Part shown: one piece after another, positions 1 through 7,321 of the stretch | Numbering within the stretch: position 1 is the first letter of the stretch | How the letters are laid out: each line of letters starts with the position of its first letter | DNA from: Comamonadaceae bacterium | Lineage (GTDB): Bacteria > Pseudomonadota > Gammaproteobacteria > Burkholderiales > Burkholderiaceae_C | Direction of reading: 5' to 3' | Length of the DNA: 32,072 nt | Assembly: GCA_015999985.1 (NCBI GenBank) | Contig: JAECRA010000053.1 | Span: 1 to 32,072 of the forward strand | Program-made: the position numbers and the translations under genes | Notes under the pieces: generated by a model | Databases searched by the model: none | Seen by the model: the letters and a program-made list of their open reading frames with translations, nothing else | What the model was told of the DNA's origin: nothing

Positions 1-312
1 TACTTCTTCTTTGCTCCGCCAAAGAAAAGTAGGCAAAAGAAAGGCGGCCCCGCTGTCCGAGTCCCTGCGCTGCGCTCCGGGCAACCTGTGGTGCTCGTGC
101 CCAAGGCGGTGCGGCAGAACTCGCGGCGTTCGCTTCGCTCACTCTGCTCAAACAGCTGCCGCAAGCTAGTTCACGAAGCAAGAGCATCTTGCAGTGCTCT
201 TGCCCGCCTTGGGCCCTGCGCTCCTCGGCACGGCCAAAGGGGTGGGACACACACTCGGGCCATTGCTGCGCTCGGCCCTCGAGTGGCTAGTCGCCGACGC
301 GAGGATCTTGTC
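1..312. repeat. Non-coding, repeat-like intergenic DNA
   Basis: No credible gene is visible. The left end has an inverted element in which TTCTTTGCTCCGCCAAAGAA forms a short hairpin, followed by AAAGTAGGCAAAAGAAAGG. This resembles dispersed intergenic elements I remember from Comamonadaceae and other Proteobacteria, but I cannot confirm that here. The one plus-strand open frame (88-345) is rich in Arg, Ser and Ala, matches no family I know, and looks like chance high-GC reading. Confidence 0.4.
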
Positions 313-336
313 CCCTCTCCCGCTTACGGGAGAGGG
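313..336. repeat. Palindromic REP-like hairpin
   Basis: CCCTCTCCCG (313-322) and CGGGAGAGGG (327-336) form a perfect 10-bp stem around a 4-base loop, followed by TTAGGGTGAGGG. This is the style of a short dispersed palindromic repeat seen between genes in many Burkholderiales and Xanthomonadales. It lies downstream of the crotonase gene but has no T-run, so it is not an intrinsic terminator of the classic type. Confidence 0.6.
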
Positions 337-395
337 TTAGGGTGAGGGTCAGCGGCGTCTGAATACCCACTGCCATCACCTCTTCCGACTACCAA

Positions 396-1163
396 TCAAC
401 TACCCGTAAAAACCGGAGGGCGCTTCTCCGCAAACGCACGCATAGCCTCACGCGAGTCATCAGACTTGCTGAGCTCGGCCGTCATGTTCTGCTCGAACCG
501 GTAGCCATCACGCAAAGCCATGAACTCAATCGTGGATGCCGCCTGCTTGGCAGTGCGGCTGGCCAGCGGGCTCTTGCTGGCGATGCGGCGGGCCATTTCC
601 ATGGCTGTGGGCATGAGCTGATCCGCTGGGACGCAAGCCTCGACGATGCCGCGGCGGTAGAACTCGGCACCGGAAATGCGGTCGCCGGTGATCATCATGC
701 GGCGGGTTAGAGAGAGGCCGCAGATGCGCTGGGTATGGCGGCCGCCGCCCATCAGGCCGACGTCGACTTCGGGCAGGCCGAACACTGCCGTCTCGGAGCA
801 CATCAAAATGTCGCAGGAGGCCACGATACCCATGCCTGCGCCCAGTGCAGGGCCGTTCACGGCGGCAATCACGGGCTTCTTGCATTCCATGATGCTGTAG
901 CTCACTTCACGGGCCAGGCGGTTGTGTTCCCAGCGCTCACCAGGCTCGAACACCTTGCCTGCGCGGGCCTTGATGTCTGCACCTGCGCAGAAAGCCTTGC
1001 CGGCGCCAGTAAGAATGACCACCCGCACGTCGTCCAGATCATTGAAACGGTCGAAGGCGGCAATCAGTTCGCGCATGAAATCTGCATTCACTGCGTTCAC
1101 AGGCGGTGAATCCAGGGTCACAACGGCAATATGGTCTTGAATTTCCGTGCGGATCAAAGGCAT
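396..1163 (-). CDS. Enoyl-CoA hydratase/isomerase (crotonase) family protein
   Basis: This 255-residue protein has the usual length for a crotonase-fold enzyme acting on acyl-CoA esters in the cytoplasm. The oxyanion-hole segment AFCAGADIK is near residues 58-65, and FGLPEVDVGL is near 128-137. The second catalytic Glu of true hydratases is present (E132). The first aligns to G112 within ALGAGMG, where hydratases have ALGGGCE, so plain enoyl-CoA hydration is uncertain; isomerase, hydrolase or ring-cleaving activity is possible. GGAGA just upstream supports the ATG. The gene is monocistronic on the minus strand, separated by about 130 bases from phaC behind it, and has its own palindromic operator at 1193-1208. 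The family is certain, the reaction is not. Confidence 0.85.
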   Translation of the reverse strand: MPLIRTEIQDHIAVVTLDSPPVNAVNADFMRELIAAFDRFNDLDDVRVVILTGAGKAFCAGADIKARAGKVFEPGERWEHNRLAREVSYSIMECKKPVIAAVNGPALGAGMGIVASCDILMCSETAVFGLPEVDVGLMGGGRHTQRICGLSLTRRMMITGDRISGAEFYRRGIVEACVPADQLMPTAMEMARRIASKSPLASRTAKQAASTIEFMALRDGYRFEQNMTAELSKSDDSREAMRAFAEKRPPVFTGS

Positions 1164-1192
1164 GAGATGTCTCCATTAAGAATAGTTCAATA

Positions 1193-1208
1193 TACCTGCC
1201 GACAGGTA
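1193..1208. promoter_or_regulatory. Palindromic operator (TetR-type style), crotonase promoter
   Basis: TACCTG-CCGA-CAGGTA has perfect 6-bp arms and is centred about 38 bases upstream of the crotonase ATG. Read on the minus strand it aligns with the sites at 7079-7102, 7260-7273 and 10597-10614. The regulator class is inferred from the palindrome style; no regulator gene for it lies nearby. Confidence 0.5.
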
Positions 1209-1262
1209 AAATATCAATACGGTGTTCCCCCAGATCATGGGGCATTCAATCGAACGCCGTAG

Positions 1263-1288
1263 AGGCCCGCCTTCACGGCGGGTGGCCT
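1263..1288 (-). terminator. Hairpin after phaC, possible terminator
   Basis: CCCGCC (1266-1271) and GGCGGG (1277-1282) pair around TTCAC, and flanking AGG/CCT extend the stem past a bulge. The hairpin lies just beyond the phaC stop codon on the minus strand. There is no T-run after it, so intrinsic termination is doubtful. Confidence 0.35.
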
Positions 1289-1297
1289 ATCGCTTGT

Positions 1298-2332
1298 TCA
1301 CAGAGATCGGGGTGTCAGCCACTCCACCATGCGCGGCCAGGTGCGCGTGACCGCGCCTACTCCGGCGACCAGGCTGACATGGCCCCCCTTGATCACCCAT
1401 TCTTCCTTGTCCGGGCTGGAAACCAGTTCGACCAAGGGGTGTGAAGACGCAAAGGGAACGACATGATCGTGTTCCGCCAAGACGTGCAGGATAGGCATCT
1501 TGATGGTGCTCAGATCAGCCTTGCGGCCGTGAACTTCGAATTCCCCTTTGACCACCTTGTCGCCCACGACCAGGTCGTGCACGAGTTCGAGAAACGCCTT
1601 GCCAGGAAACGGCAGCGCATCATCACCCCAGCGCACCAGACGCAGGTGCGCTTTCACAAACTCACGGTTGCTCAGGTTGTTCAAAAGCAAAGCTTGACCG
1701 GAAGACTTCTGCAATGGCCGCAAGACCTGGAATGCACCCTCGATCATGTGGGAGGGAACGACACCGAAGGTATCCACCAGAAGATCAGGGTCCAGTCCTT
1801 GTGAGGTGAGCAGTTTGTGTTGCAGCGACATCCCTGGGCCATGAATGGGTGTGGCAATTTGCAGCAGGTTCTTGATGGCATGAGTCTTGTCCAGGGCGGC
1901 GTGCAATGCTGTCAGCACACCACCGAGGCAGTAGCCCAGCAGGGTCAGCTCCGCCTCGCCGCTGTGACGCTTGACCTCGTCCATGCATGCCGAGATGCCG
2001 TCCAGATAGTCCGAGACGCCAAACCCCTTGTGCTCGGAGCGGGCCACACCCCAATCGACAAGGTAGATGTCAAACCCCTGGCGCACCAGGTATTCAATGA
2101 AGCTCTGGCCGGCAGAAAGATCGAAGATGTAGGGCTTGCTGACCATGGACATGACCAGCAGCAGGGGCACGCGGTAGACGTCTTCAGTTTGCGGCAGGTA
2201 GTGGTAGAGCCGCATGGTGCCTTGTGCGAACACCAACTCCTTGGGTGTGACCGCCGTCTCTTCCACCATCTCCTGCACCAGAGCCGAAAACTCGGCGCTC
2301 TGCTCATCGAGCAATGGGTTGTTCAGCATCAT
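1298..2332 (-). CDS. phaC: Class III-like poly(3-hydroxyalkanoate) synthase catalytic subunit
   Basis: At 344 residues this matches class III PhaC (about 355) rather than class I enzymes (about 590), which are the usual type in this bacterial group. It has an alpha/beta-hydrolase fold. The nucleophile elbow GYCLGG puts the catalytic Cys at C135, the Asp is D289 in AEHDHVVP, and the His is H318 in KGGHVS. LVDWG (91-95) is a typical PhaC segment. The product would polymerise (R)-3-hydroxyacyl-CoA into granules. Its ATG overlaps the stop of the preceding phaE-like gene as ATGA, so translation is coupled. A second ATG follows at once; either could be used. No phaA, phaB or phaJ gene is nearby. 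Confidence 0.85.
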   Translation of the reverse strand: MMLNNPLLDEQSAEFSALVQEMVEETAVTPKELVFAQGTMRLYHYLPQTEDVYRVPLLLVMSMVSKPYIFDLSAGQSFIEYLVRQGFDIYLVDWGVARSEHKGFGVSDYLDGISACMDEVKRHSGEAELTLLGYCLGGVLTALHAALDKTHAIKNLLQIATPIHGPGMSLQHKLLTSQGLDPDLLVDTFGVVPSHMIEGAFQVLRPLQKSSGQALLLNNLSNREFVKAHLRLVRWGDDALPFPGKAFLELVHDLVVGDKVVKGEFEVHGRKADLSTIKMPILHVLAEHDHVVPFASSHPLVELVSSPDKEEWVIKGGHVSLVAGVGAVTRTWPRMVEWLTPRSL

Positions 2333-2829
2333 GCGCGACTCGCTCGCTTGGCGGGCTTCTTGGCCGCGGCGGCCCTACGCGCAGGAGTTGCTTTGGGCGC
2401 CGTGGTAGAGGGCGCCGTGCTAGCGGGCGCCGTGTTGACTGAAGCCGTGGCCGGCGCGGGGCTAGCCGTGGCTGTTTTGGCGGCAGGGCGCTCTCCACGT
2501 GTTCTGGGCACGTTGGGCTTGCTGCGCGATTCCATGCGTACCAGCGCCGCTTCCACGCGCGCCACCGAGTCTTCCAGATGACCGATACGCTCTCCCAGGG
2601 CCACCACGTCGGCCCGGCTGGGAATGTTCATGGAAGCCATGGGACTGGCGAGTCCTTGTGTGAACATCTGCTGGCGATGAATGGCCGCATTGATCTCCTG
2701 GCCCATGGATTGGGCGACGGTTTCATCCTTCATGAGCTTGGTGATGGATTCGCTCCATTCGCGCTCATTCTTGACGAACCATTCGCGCCAGGTCTTGAGC
2801 GGGTCCAGGTTGGGGTTGCTCTTGTTCAT
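2329..2829 (-). CDS. phaE: Short PhaE/PhaR-like PHA synthase subunit
   Basis: This 166-residue protein starts with a Trp-rich amphipathic segment (about 10-35). NIPSRADVVALGERIGHLE (68-86) resembles the conserved NLPTR-type segment of PhaE and PhaR subunits, and a short coiled coil follows to about residue 103. The last 60 residues are low-complexity Ala/Pro/Thr ending in a basic KKPAKR tail, which recalls granule proteins that also bind DNA such as PhaM. It is half the length of typical PhaE (about 360) and closer to PhaR of class IV synthases. It overlaps phaC by ATGA and its start overlaps the ligase stop the same way. The role as synthase partner is inferred from context plus the motif; a phasin or PhaM-like role is the alternative. 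Confidence 0.65.
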   Translation of the reverse strand: MNKSNPNLDPLKTWREWFVKNEREWSESITKLMKDETVAQSMGQEINAAIHRQQMFTQGLASPMASMNIPSRADVVALGERIGHLEDSVARVEAALVRMESRSKPNVPRTRGERPAAKTATASPAPATASVNTAPASTAPSTTAPKATPARRAAAAKKPAKRASRA

Positions 2830-4751
2830 TCAGTGTCCTCTTCGGTATCAGACCATTCGGCCTCGTGTTTCAATGTCAGTGGGTCCAGCTTTTCCTTGAC
2901 CTTGGACATCACCTGATCGCGCGCCTCTGCGGGACCGCTGATGCGCACCGTGGCCAATGAGCCGAACTTCGGATGGGCAGCGACCTGCACGTCGACGGTG
3001 CTGCCACTGGGTTTGAGCAGGGGGGCCAACATTCGGCGGATGGCGCGTGCAGCGGCGTCGGTGCGCAGTTCCGGCTTGAAAACCTTGCCCACGGCGGTCA
3101 GCGGGAGCTTGTCGACGATATAGACCTGCACAGGGACTGCGGCACGTTCTGGCGTGCGAGCGGCAGCCCATTCGATGAGGTCGGCTGACTCGGCTTGCAT
3201 GCCTGCCTTGAGCTGCACGTAGGCTACCGGCAGCTCGCCCGCATAGGCATCGGGCTCTCCCACCAAGGCCGCCACTTCCACAGAAGGGTGGTCATAGAGA
3301 ACTTCTTCCACACCGAGTGGATCGATGTTGTGTCCTCCCCTGATGATGAGGTCTTTGGCCCGGCCCGTGATCCACAGGTAACCGTTGGCATCCACACGGC
3401 CCAGGTCTCCGCTGTTGACCCAGCCTGGGTCCACAAACGGTGCATCAGGAGAGCCGGTGGCGTAGCCTTTGAACACGCCGGGGCCTTGCATGGTCACCAC
3501 GCCAATCTTGCCGGTGTCGCAATCGCGAACCGTTTTGCCGCGCTCGTCCAACTCCACCACGCGGACGTGGCTATAGGGCAAAGGATGTCCTACGGACCCC
3601 AGGTACACAGGACGATCCGGAAACGAGATGGTGTGACAACTGGACGCTTCGGTCATGCCGTAGGTCTCCAGAATCGAAAGGCCAAAGCGGTGCTTGTAGG
3701 TTTCCGCCACCGGAACTGGAATGGCCGAACCGCCGCCAGTGACCATGCGGATGCTGGACACATCGGAGCCCGCCATCGACACATTCAGCACGGCACCGAC
3801 CACCGTAGGGACTGCTGCAAAAATCTCCGGCTTGTAGCGATCCACCAGTTTCCAGAAGTTAGGCATGGCACCCTTGTTGCGCCACCCCGAAGACGAGAGC
3901 ACTACCAGTGTGGCTCCGGCAGACAGTTGTTGAAGGCAGTGCGTGAGTGAGCCTCCAACGTGGAACAACGGCAGCGCCATGAACAGGTTGGACGCCGCGC
4001 GGGTGCGGAACATCAGCGCCATGCCCCAAGCTTGATAGACCTGGTTGCCATGCGTCAGAGGAACCAGTTGCGGCAGGCCTGTCGTGCCACCCGTGTGGTA
4101 GTACGCGGCGATGTCGTCGGCTTGTATCTGGCGCCCGCTGACCAGGTGATCATCGGGTTGCGCCGCAATGGTGTGGTCAAACGAGAGCGTGCCCTCGGGG
4201 GGTGGGCCCCAAGGCTCCACGACCAGTATGGCTTTCAAATCCGGCAGCTCGCCTCGGATCTGCGTCACCTTTTGCCAGATGTCAAACCCCTCGGCGGGGC
4301 CCAGTGCGATCAGCACCTTCGTCTTCGCAGCTCTCAGAATATGCGCGATGTGTCCGGACTCAAGATAGGTGTTGACCGGGTTCACAATGCCAGCGGCCTG
4401 CGCGCCCCAGAGGGCATAGAAAGTCTGAGGAATGAGCGGCAACATCATGCTGACCACATCAGTGGCACCCACACCCAGCGAGTGCAAGGCATTGGCAACC
4501 TGAGTGACCCGGGCCAGAAACTGCGCATGGTTCAGGCGCACGGGCTCTTCTTCAGCGCTTGCATTGGCAAGCCATAAAAGCGCCGGTGTCTGCGGATTGC
4601 GTGCGGCGCCGAGCTTCAATGCCTCGTAAGTGCTCTTCGCAAGGATCCGCTCTTCATAGGGTACGGCCTCGAAGGCGCGCACATCTGCATCTGTCGCGAA
4701 GCTCGGCCATTCGTCTCCGATGAATCGATCGAGGGCATGTAATCCTGCCAT
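2826..4751 (-). CDS. AMP-forming acyl-CoA synthetase
   Basis: This 641-residue ANL-superfamily ligase would convert an acyl acid, ATP and CoA to acyl-CoA. Visible motifs are the phosphate loop HTGGTTGLPQLV (219-230), TYGMTEAS, the GDLGRVDANGYLWITGR hinge, and the C-terminal catalytic Lys (K556 in LTAVGKVF). Two things are odd. The last phosphate-loop residue, usually Lys, is Gln (Q228). About 85 residues follow K556, far more than in acetyl-CoA synthetases; a subgroup of AMP-binding proteins of about 630 residues shares such a tail. It is the first gene of a three-gene operon with phaE and phaC, both junctions being 4-base ATGA overlaps. Its substrate may feed the synthase, but that is inference. 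Confidence 0.85.
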   Translation of the reverse strand: MAGLHALDRFIGDEWPSFATDADVRAFEAVPYEERILAKSTYEALKLGAARNPQTPALLWLANASAEEEPVRLNHAQFLARVTQVANALHSLGVGATDVVSMMLPLIPQTFYALWGAQAAGIVNPVNTYLESGHIAHILRAAKTKVLIALGPAEGFDIWQKVTQIRGELPDLKAILVVEPWGPPPEGTLSFDHTIAAQPDDHLVSGRQIQADDIAAYYHTGGTTGLPQLVPLTHGNQVYQAWGMALMFRTRAASNLFMALPLFHVGGSLTHCLQQLSAGATLVVLSSSGWRNKGAMPNFWKLVDRYKPEIFAAVPTVVGAVLNVSMAGSDVSSIRMVTGGGSAIPVPVAETYKHRFGLSILETYGMTEASSCHTISFPDRPVYLGSVGHPLPYSHVRVVELDERGKTVRDCDTGKIGVVTMQGPGVFKGYATGSPDAPFVDPGWVNSGDLGRVDANGYLWITGRAKDLIIRGGHNIDPLGVEEVLYDHPSVEVAALVGEPDAYAGELPVAYVQLKAGMQAESADLIEWAAARTPERAAVPVQVYIVDKLPLTAVGKVFKPELRTDAAARAIRRMLAPLLKPSGSTVDVQVAAHPKFGSLATVRISGPAEARDQVMSKVKEKLDPLTLKHEAEWSDTEEDTE

Positions 4752-4916
4752 TTTTTGTCTCCCGTGTACTTGTGGGTTGGTGTGAATAGGACTGGGTGAT
4801 CAGATGAAAACGAATGGATGAAACCGGCTCTCATTCAGGCCAGAAGTTAGGGGATTTGCTGACGCGCGATCGGAGGTGCTTTCTCTATACTGCACTGCAA
4901 CAACTCTCGAAGCGAT
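4752..4916. promoter_or_regulatory. Divergent promoter region, ligase operon / hydrolase
   Basis: These 165 bases separate the divergent ligase operon and hydrolase gene. TATACT at 4886-4891 is a reasonable -10 for the hydrolase, but no good -35 sits 16-18 bases ahead. I found no convincing copy of the palindrome seen at the other four promoters. Confidence 0.35.
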
Positions 4917-5858
4917 ATGCCAAACGCCACCACTTTCCGGAAGAATCAAGATCTGCGCGTTGCCCACTCGGCAGAGGATTTTGTAGAGGCCAATGGCATC
5001 CAGCTTTGTTGGGACAGCTTCGGTGACAGCACTCACCCCGCGCTGATCCTGATCATGGGCATGGGGGCGCAAATGGTGGGGTGGGACGACGAGTTCTGCA
5101 CGCAGCTGGCCTTGCGGGGCTTTCGTGTCATTCGCTTTGACAACCGTGACGTTGGCCGCTCCACCTGGCTCCACGACGCCGGGATCCCTGACGTCACCAG
5201 GGCCATGATGCGCGCATGGATGCGCTGGCCTGTGACGGCCCCCTACGTGTTGGCCGACATGGCTCGTGATGTGATCGGCTTGATGGACGCGCTCGGCATT
5301 GAGCGTGCCCATATCGTGGGCGCTTCTATGGGTGGAACCATCGCGCAGGTCATGAGTATTCAACATCCTGAGCGCATGCTGTCCATGACGTCGATCATGT
5401 CGACAACTGGCGACCCGGACTTGCCCAAGCCTCATCCCACTGCCACGACTGCAGTGATGCGGCCTATGCCCAGCAAGCTGGAAGATTATGTCGAGCGGTA
5501 TGTTGACACCTACCGCGTGCTCCGACTGGGCCAATTCCCCGAAGAAGAAGAGCGCGACCGAATTCGTGCTGCGCGAAACCATGGCCGGGGTGTCAACTCC
5601 GCAGGGGGTGCTCGCCATTTGGTCGCTATCCTGGCCTCCGGCAGCAGGAAGAATGCTTTGAAAGAAGTGGGCGTGCCCACCCTCGTCATTCACGGCAACC
5701 TGGACCCCTTGGTGCCGCTTGCGGCTGGGCTGGAAACTGCCCAGTGCATCCCTGATGCAGAGATGATGATCGTAGAGGGTATGGGCCATACCCTGCCCAA
5801 GGCTCTGTGGCCGCAGTTGACCGCCCGCATTGCTGGCGTCGCAGAACGCGCTGCTTGA
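4917..5858 (+). CDS. Alpha/beta hydrolase
   Basis: This 313-residue cytoplasmic hydrolase has the nucleophile elbow GASMGG with S137, the acid D263 in GNLDPLVP and H291 in GMGHTLP. The oxyanion strand is LILIMGMG (43-50). It resembles the esterase and enol-lactonase group of alpha/beta hydrolases that includes RdmC-like methylesterases. With a Baeyer-Villiger monooxygenase encoded in the same block, hydrolysis of an ester or lactone product is an attractive role, but the substrate cannot be read from sequence. The Shine-Dalgarno before this ATG is weak, so the start is moderately secure. The gene runs opposite to the ligase operon and converges on the Bug receptor gene. Confidence 0.8.
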   Translation: MPNATTFRKNQDLRVAHSAEDFVEANGIQLCWDSFGDSTHPALILIMGMGAQMVGWDDEFCTQLALRGFRVIRFDNRDVGRSTWLHDAGIPDVTRAMMRAWMRWPVTAPYVLADMARDVIGLMDALGIERAHIVGASMGGTIAQVMSIQHPERMLSMTSIMSTTGDPDLPKPHPTATTAVMRPMPSKLEDYVERYVDTYRVLRLGQFPEEEERDRIRAARNHGRGVNSAGGARHLVAILASGSRKNALKEVGVPTLVIHGNLDPLVPLAAGLETAQCIPDAEMMIVEGMGHTLPKALWPQLTARIAGVAERAA

Positions 5859-6023
5859 GGTTGCGCAGATGATTTTCATGCTGCTCAGACCGGGTGGCGT
5901 GAGGCGCGCACGGGGCTGGTGTCACGCCTGAAAGCCAATGAAGCCTTCAGGTAGGGCCAGCGACCCGTGCAGGCTCAAGAGTTTTTTGTACGCTTGAACC
6001 CGCTTCACGCGATCAGGTGTGCA

Positions 6024-7004
6024 TCAGTCCATCTTGAGGTTCGCTCCCTTGGCCATCTGCTGCCACGCGCTGACGTCGTTCTTGACTGTTGCTGCAAACT
6101 GCGCAGACGATTTGTAGGCAGGCAAGGTCATGTTTTGCGCAGCAAACTTCTGCTTGATGTCGTCACGGGCCAGGATCTTGCCTATCTCTTCATTCATCCG
6201 TTTCACGATCTCCGGTGGCGTTGATGCCGGGGCGAAGATCCCGAACCAGCCGTCCGCATCAAACTTGAACCCCTGTTCGCTCAAGGTTGGCAAGCTGGGC
6301 AAAGCCGGGGCGCGAATGGAGCCGGAGACGCCCACAGCGGTCAACTTGCCGGCTTTGATGTGAGGCAGTGGCGACGCAATGTCTGTAAACCCTACCGGCA
6401 GTGTGCCTGCGATCAGGTCTGTGATTTCCTGAGCGGTAGTCTTGTAGGGAATGTGGGTGATAGACACACCAAACTGCTTCTTGATGCCTTCCATCACGAG
6501 ATGGCCTGTGGAGCCGTTGCCCCATGTTCCGTAGGAGAGCTTGCCGGGGTTGGCCTGGGCGAACTTCACCATATCCTGCACGGTCTTGATATTGGACGCA
6601 GGGTTGGCCACCAACAAGATGCCACCTGTGCCGAACTGAGCCACCGGCGCCAGGTCCTTCTGGGTGTCGAACGGCATCTTGTCCAGGATGATGGGATTGA
6701 TGGCGACCGCCGACGACGGCGTGATCAGAAAGGTATAGCCATCTGGCTGGGCTTTTGCCACCGCGTCCATGCCGATGATGCTGTTGGCACCGGGTTTGAA
6801 GTCCATCACCATCGGTTGTTTGAGCGCTTCCTGAAGCGGCAGCTGGATGATGCGTAGCAAATTATCCATGGCGCCCCCGGGCGGGCCGGGCACGATCATC
6901 TTGATGGGGCGGCTGGGCCAGTTGGCCTGTGCGAAGGCTGCCGGAGCGGCCAGGCAAGCGACGGAAGTGAGCAGCGCGCGACGGCGCGTGAGGACATGAA
7001 CCAT
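6024..7004 (-). CDS. Bug/TctC-family periplasmic substrate-binding receptor
   Basis: This 326-residue tripartite tricarboxylate transporter receptor starts with a signal peptide (TRRRALLTSVAC...AFAQA, cleavage near residues 25-26); the Arg run gives it a Tat-like look. The mature part has family hallmarks: WPSRPIKMIVPGPPGGAMDN at the start, GANSIIGMDAVAKAQPDGYT, YGTWGNGSTGHL, and HIPYKTTAQEITDLIAG. It would bind an organic acid or related ligand in the periplasm. No membrane subunits (TctA, TctB) are nearby, which is normal for the many orphan Bug genes of betaproteobacteria. GGAG sits seven bases before the ATG. The operator at 7079-7102 lies in its promoter region, linking it to the catabolic block. 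Confidence 0.92.
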   Translation of the reverse strand: MVHVLTRRRALLTSVACLAAPAAFAQANWPSRPIKMIVPGPPGGAMDNLLRIIQLPLQEALKQPMVMDFKPGANSIIGMDAVAKAQPDGYTFLITPSSAVAINPIILDKMPFDTQKDLAPVAQFGTGGILLVANPASNIKTVQDMVKFAQANPGKLSYGTWGNGSTGHLVMEGIKKQFGVSITHIPYKTTAQEITDLIAGTLPVGFTDIASPLPHIKAGKLTAVGVSGSIRAPALPSLPTLSEQGFKFDADGWFGIFAPASTPPEIVKRMNEEIGKILARDDIKQKFAAQNMTLPAYKSSAQFAATVKNDVSAWQQMAKGANLKMD

Positions 7005-7078
7005 GGTTGTCTCCGTGATATGTAATTTCCACTGAACACCCAGGGGAGGTCCTGGGGCCGATGAATCTATTTGCCAAT

Positions 7079-7102
7079 AACTTACCTGCCAGACGGCAAG
7101 TT
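7079..7102. promoter_or_regulatory. Palindromic operator, Bug receptor promoter
   Basis: AACTT (7079-7083) and AAGTT (7098-7102) are symmetric about 7090.5, with CC/GG pairs inside. The minus strand reads ACTTGCCGTCTGGCAGGT, which matches the monooxygenase site ACTTGCCGTTCGGTAGGC at 14 of 18 positions, all four differences being transitions. It lies about 75 bases upstream of the Bug ATG. Confidence 0.55.
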
Positions 7103-7259
7103 GTCAATCATGGCAAATGCCATATTTCCATGCCGTGGCTCCAGGCATCATGGGGGGGACGCCGCAAAAAAACGACTATATAGCGGGGAAATTCTTGGGC
7201 CGCGTAGTCAGATGTAGTTAATGAAATCTGCTGCATCCACGGTTTCTGTAGTACTTTAT

Positions 7260-7273
7260 TTACCGTGCGGTAA
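7260..7273. promoter_or_regulatory. Palindromic operator, DUF1254 gene promoter
   Basis: TTACCG-TG-CGGTAA is a perfect 6-bp-arm palindrome about 50 bases upstream of the DUF1254 ATG. The minus strand reads ACTTACCGCACGGTAAAT, matching the shared consensus in its left half and core. Its position close to the start suggests repression by blocking the promoter. Confidence 0.55.
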
Positions 7274-7321
7274 GTTACCTTTCTCGCGCTCCCGGGCCAT
7301 TTATCAAGATCAGGAGACTGC

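Larger units (their letters stand above)
7005..7321. promoter_or_regulatory. Divergent control region, Bug receptor / DUF1254 gene
   Basis: These 317 bases hold no gene I can support. They contain two related palindromes, one near each divergent gene, so both could answer to the same regulator. The middle part (about 7105-7250) shows nothing recognisable. Confidence 0.5.

Noticed and set aside
88..345. Plus-strand open frame of 85 codons at the left end
   Set aside because: Arg/Ser/Ala-rich product without motifs, lying in repeat-like DNA.
4768..4781. ACTTGTGGGTTGGT as a fifth copy of the shared operator, before the ligase operon
   Set aside because: It matches only part of the consensus and has no dyad symmetry.
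4800..5879. Minus-strand open frame of 359 codons opposite the alpha/beta hydrolase
   Set aside because: The plus strand has a complete catalytic triad; the minus frame is His-rich and lacks features.
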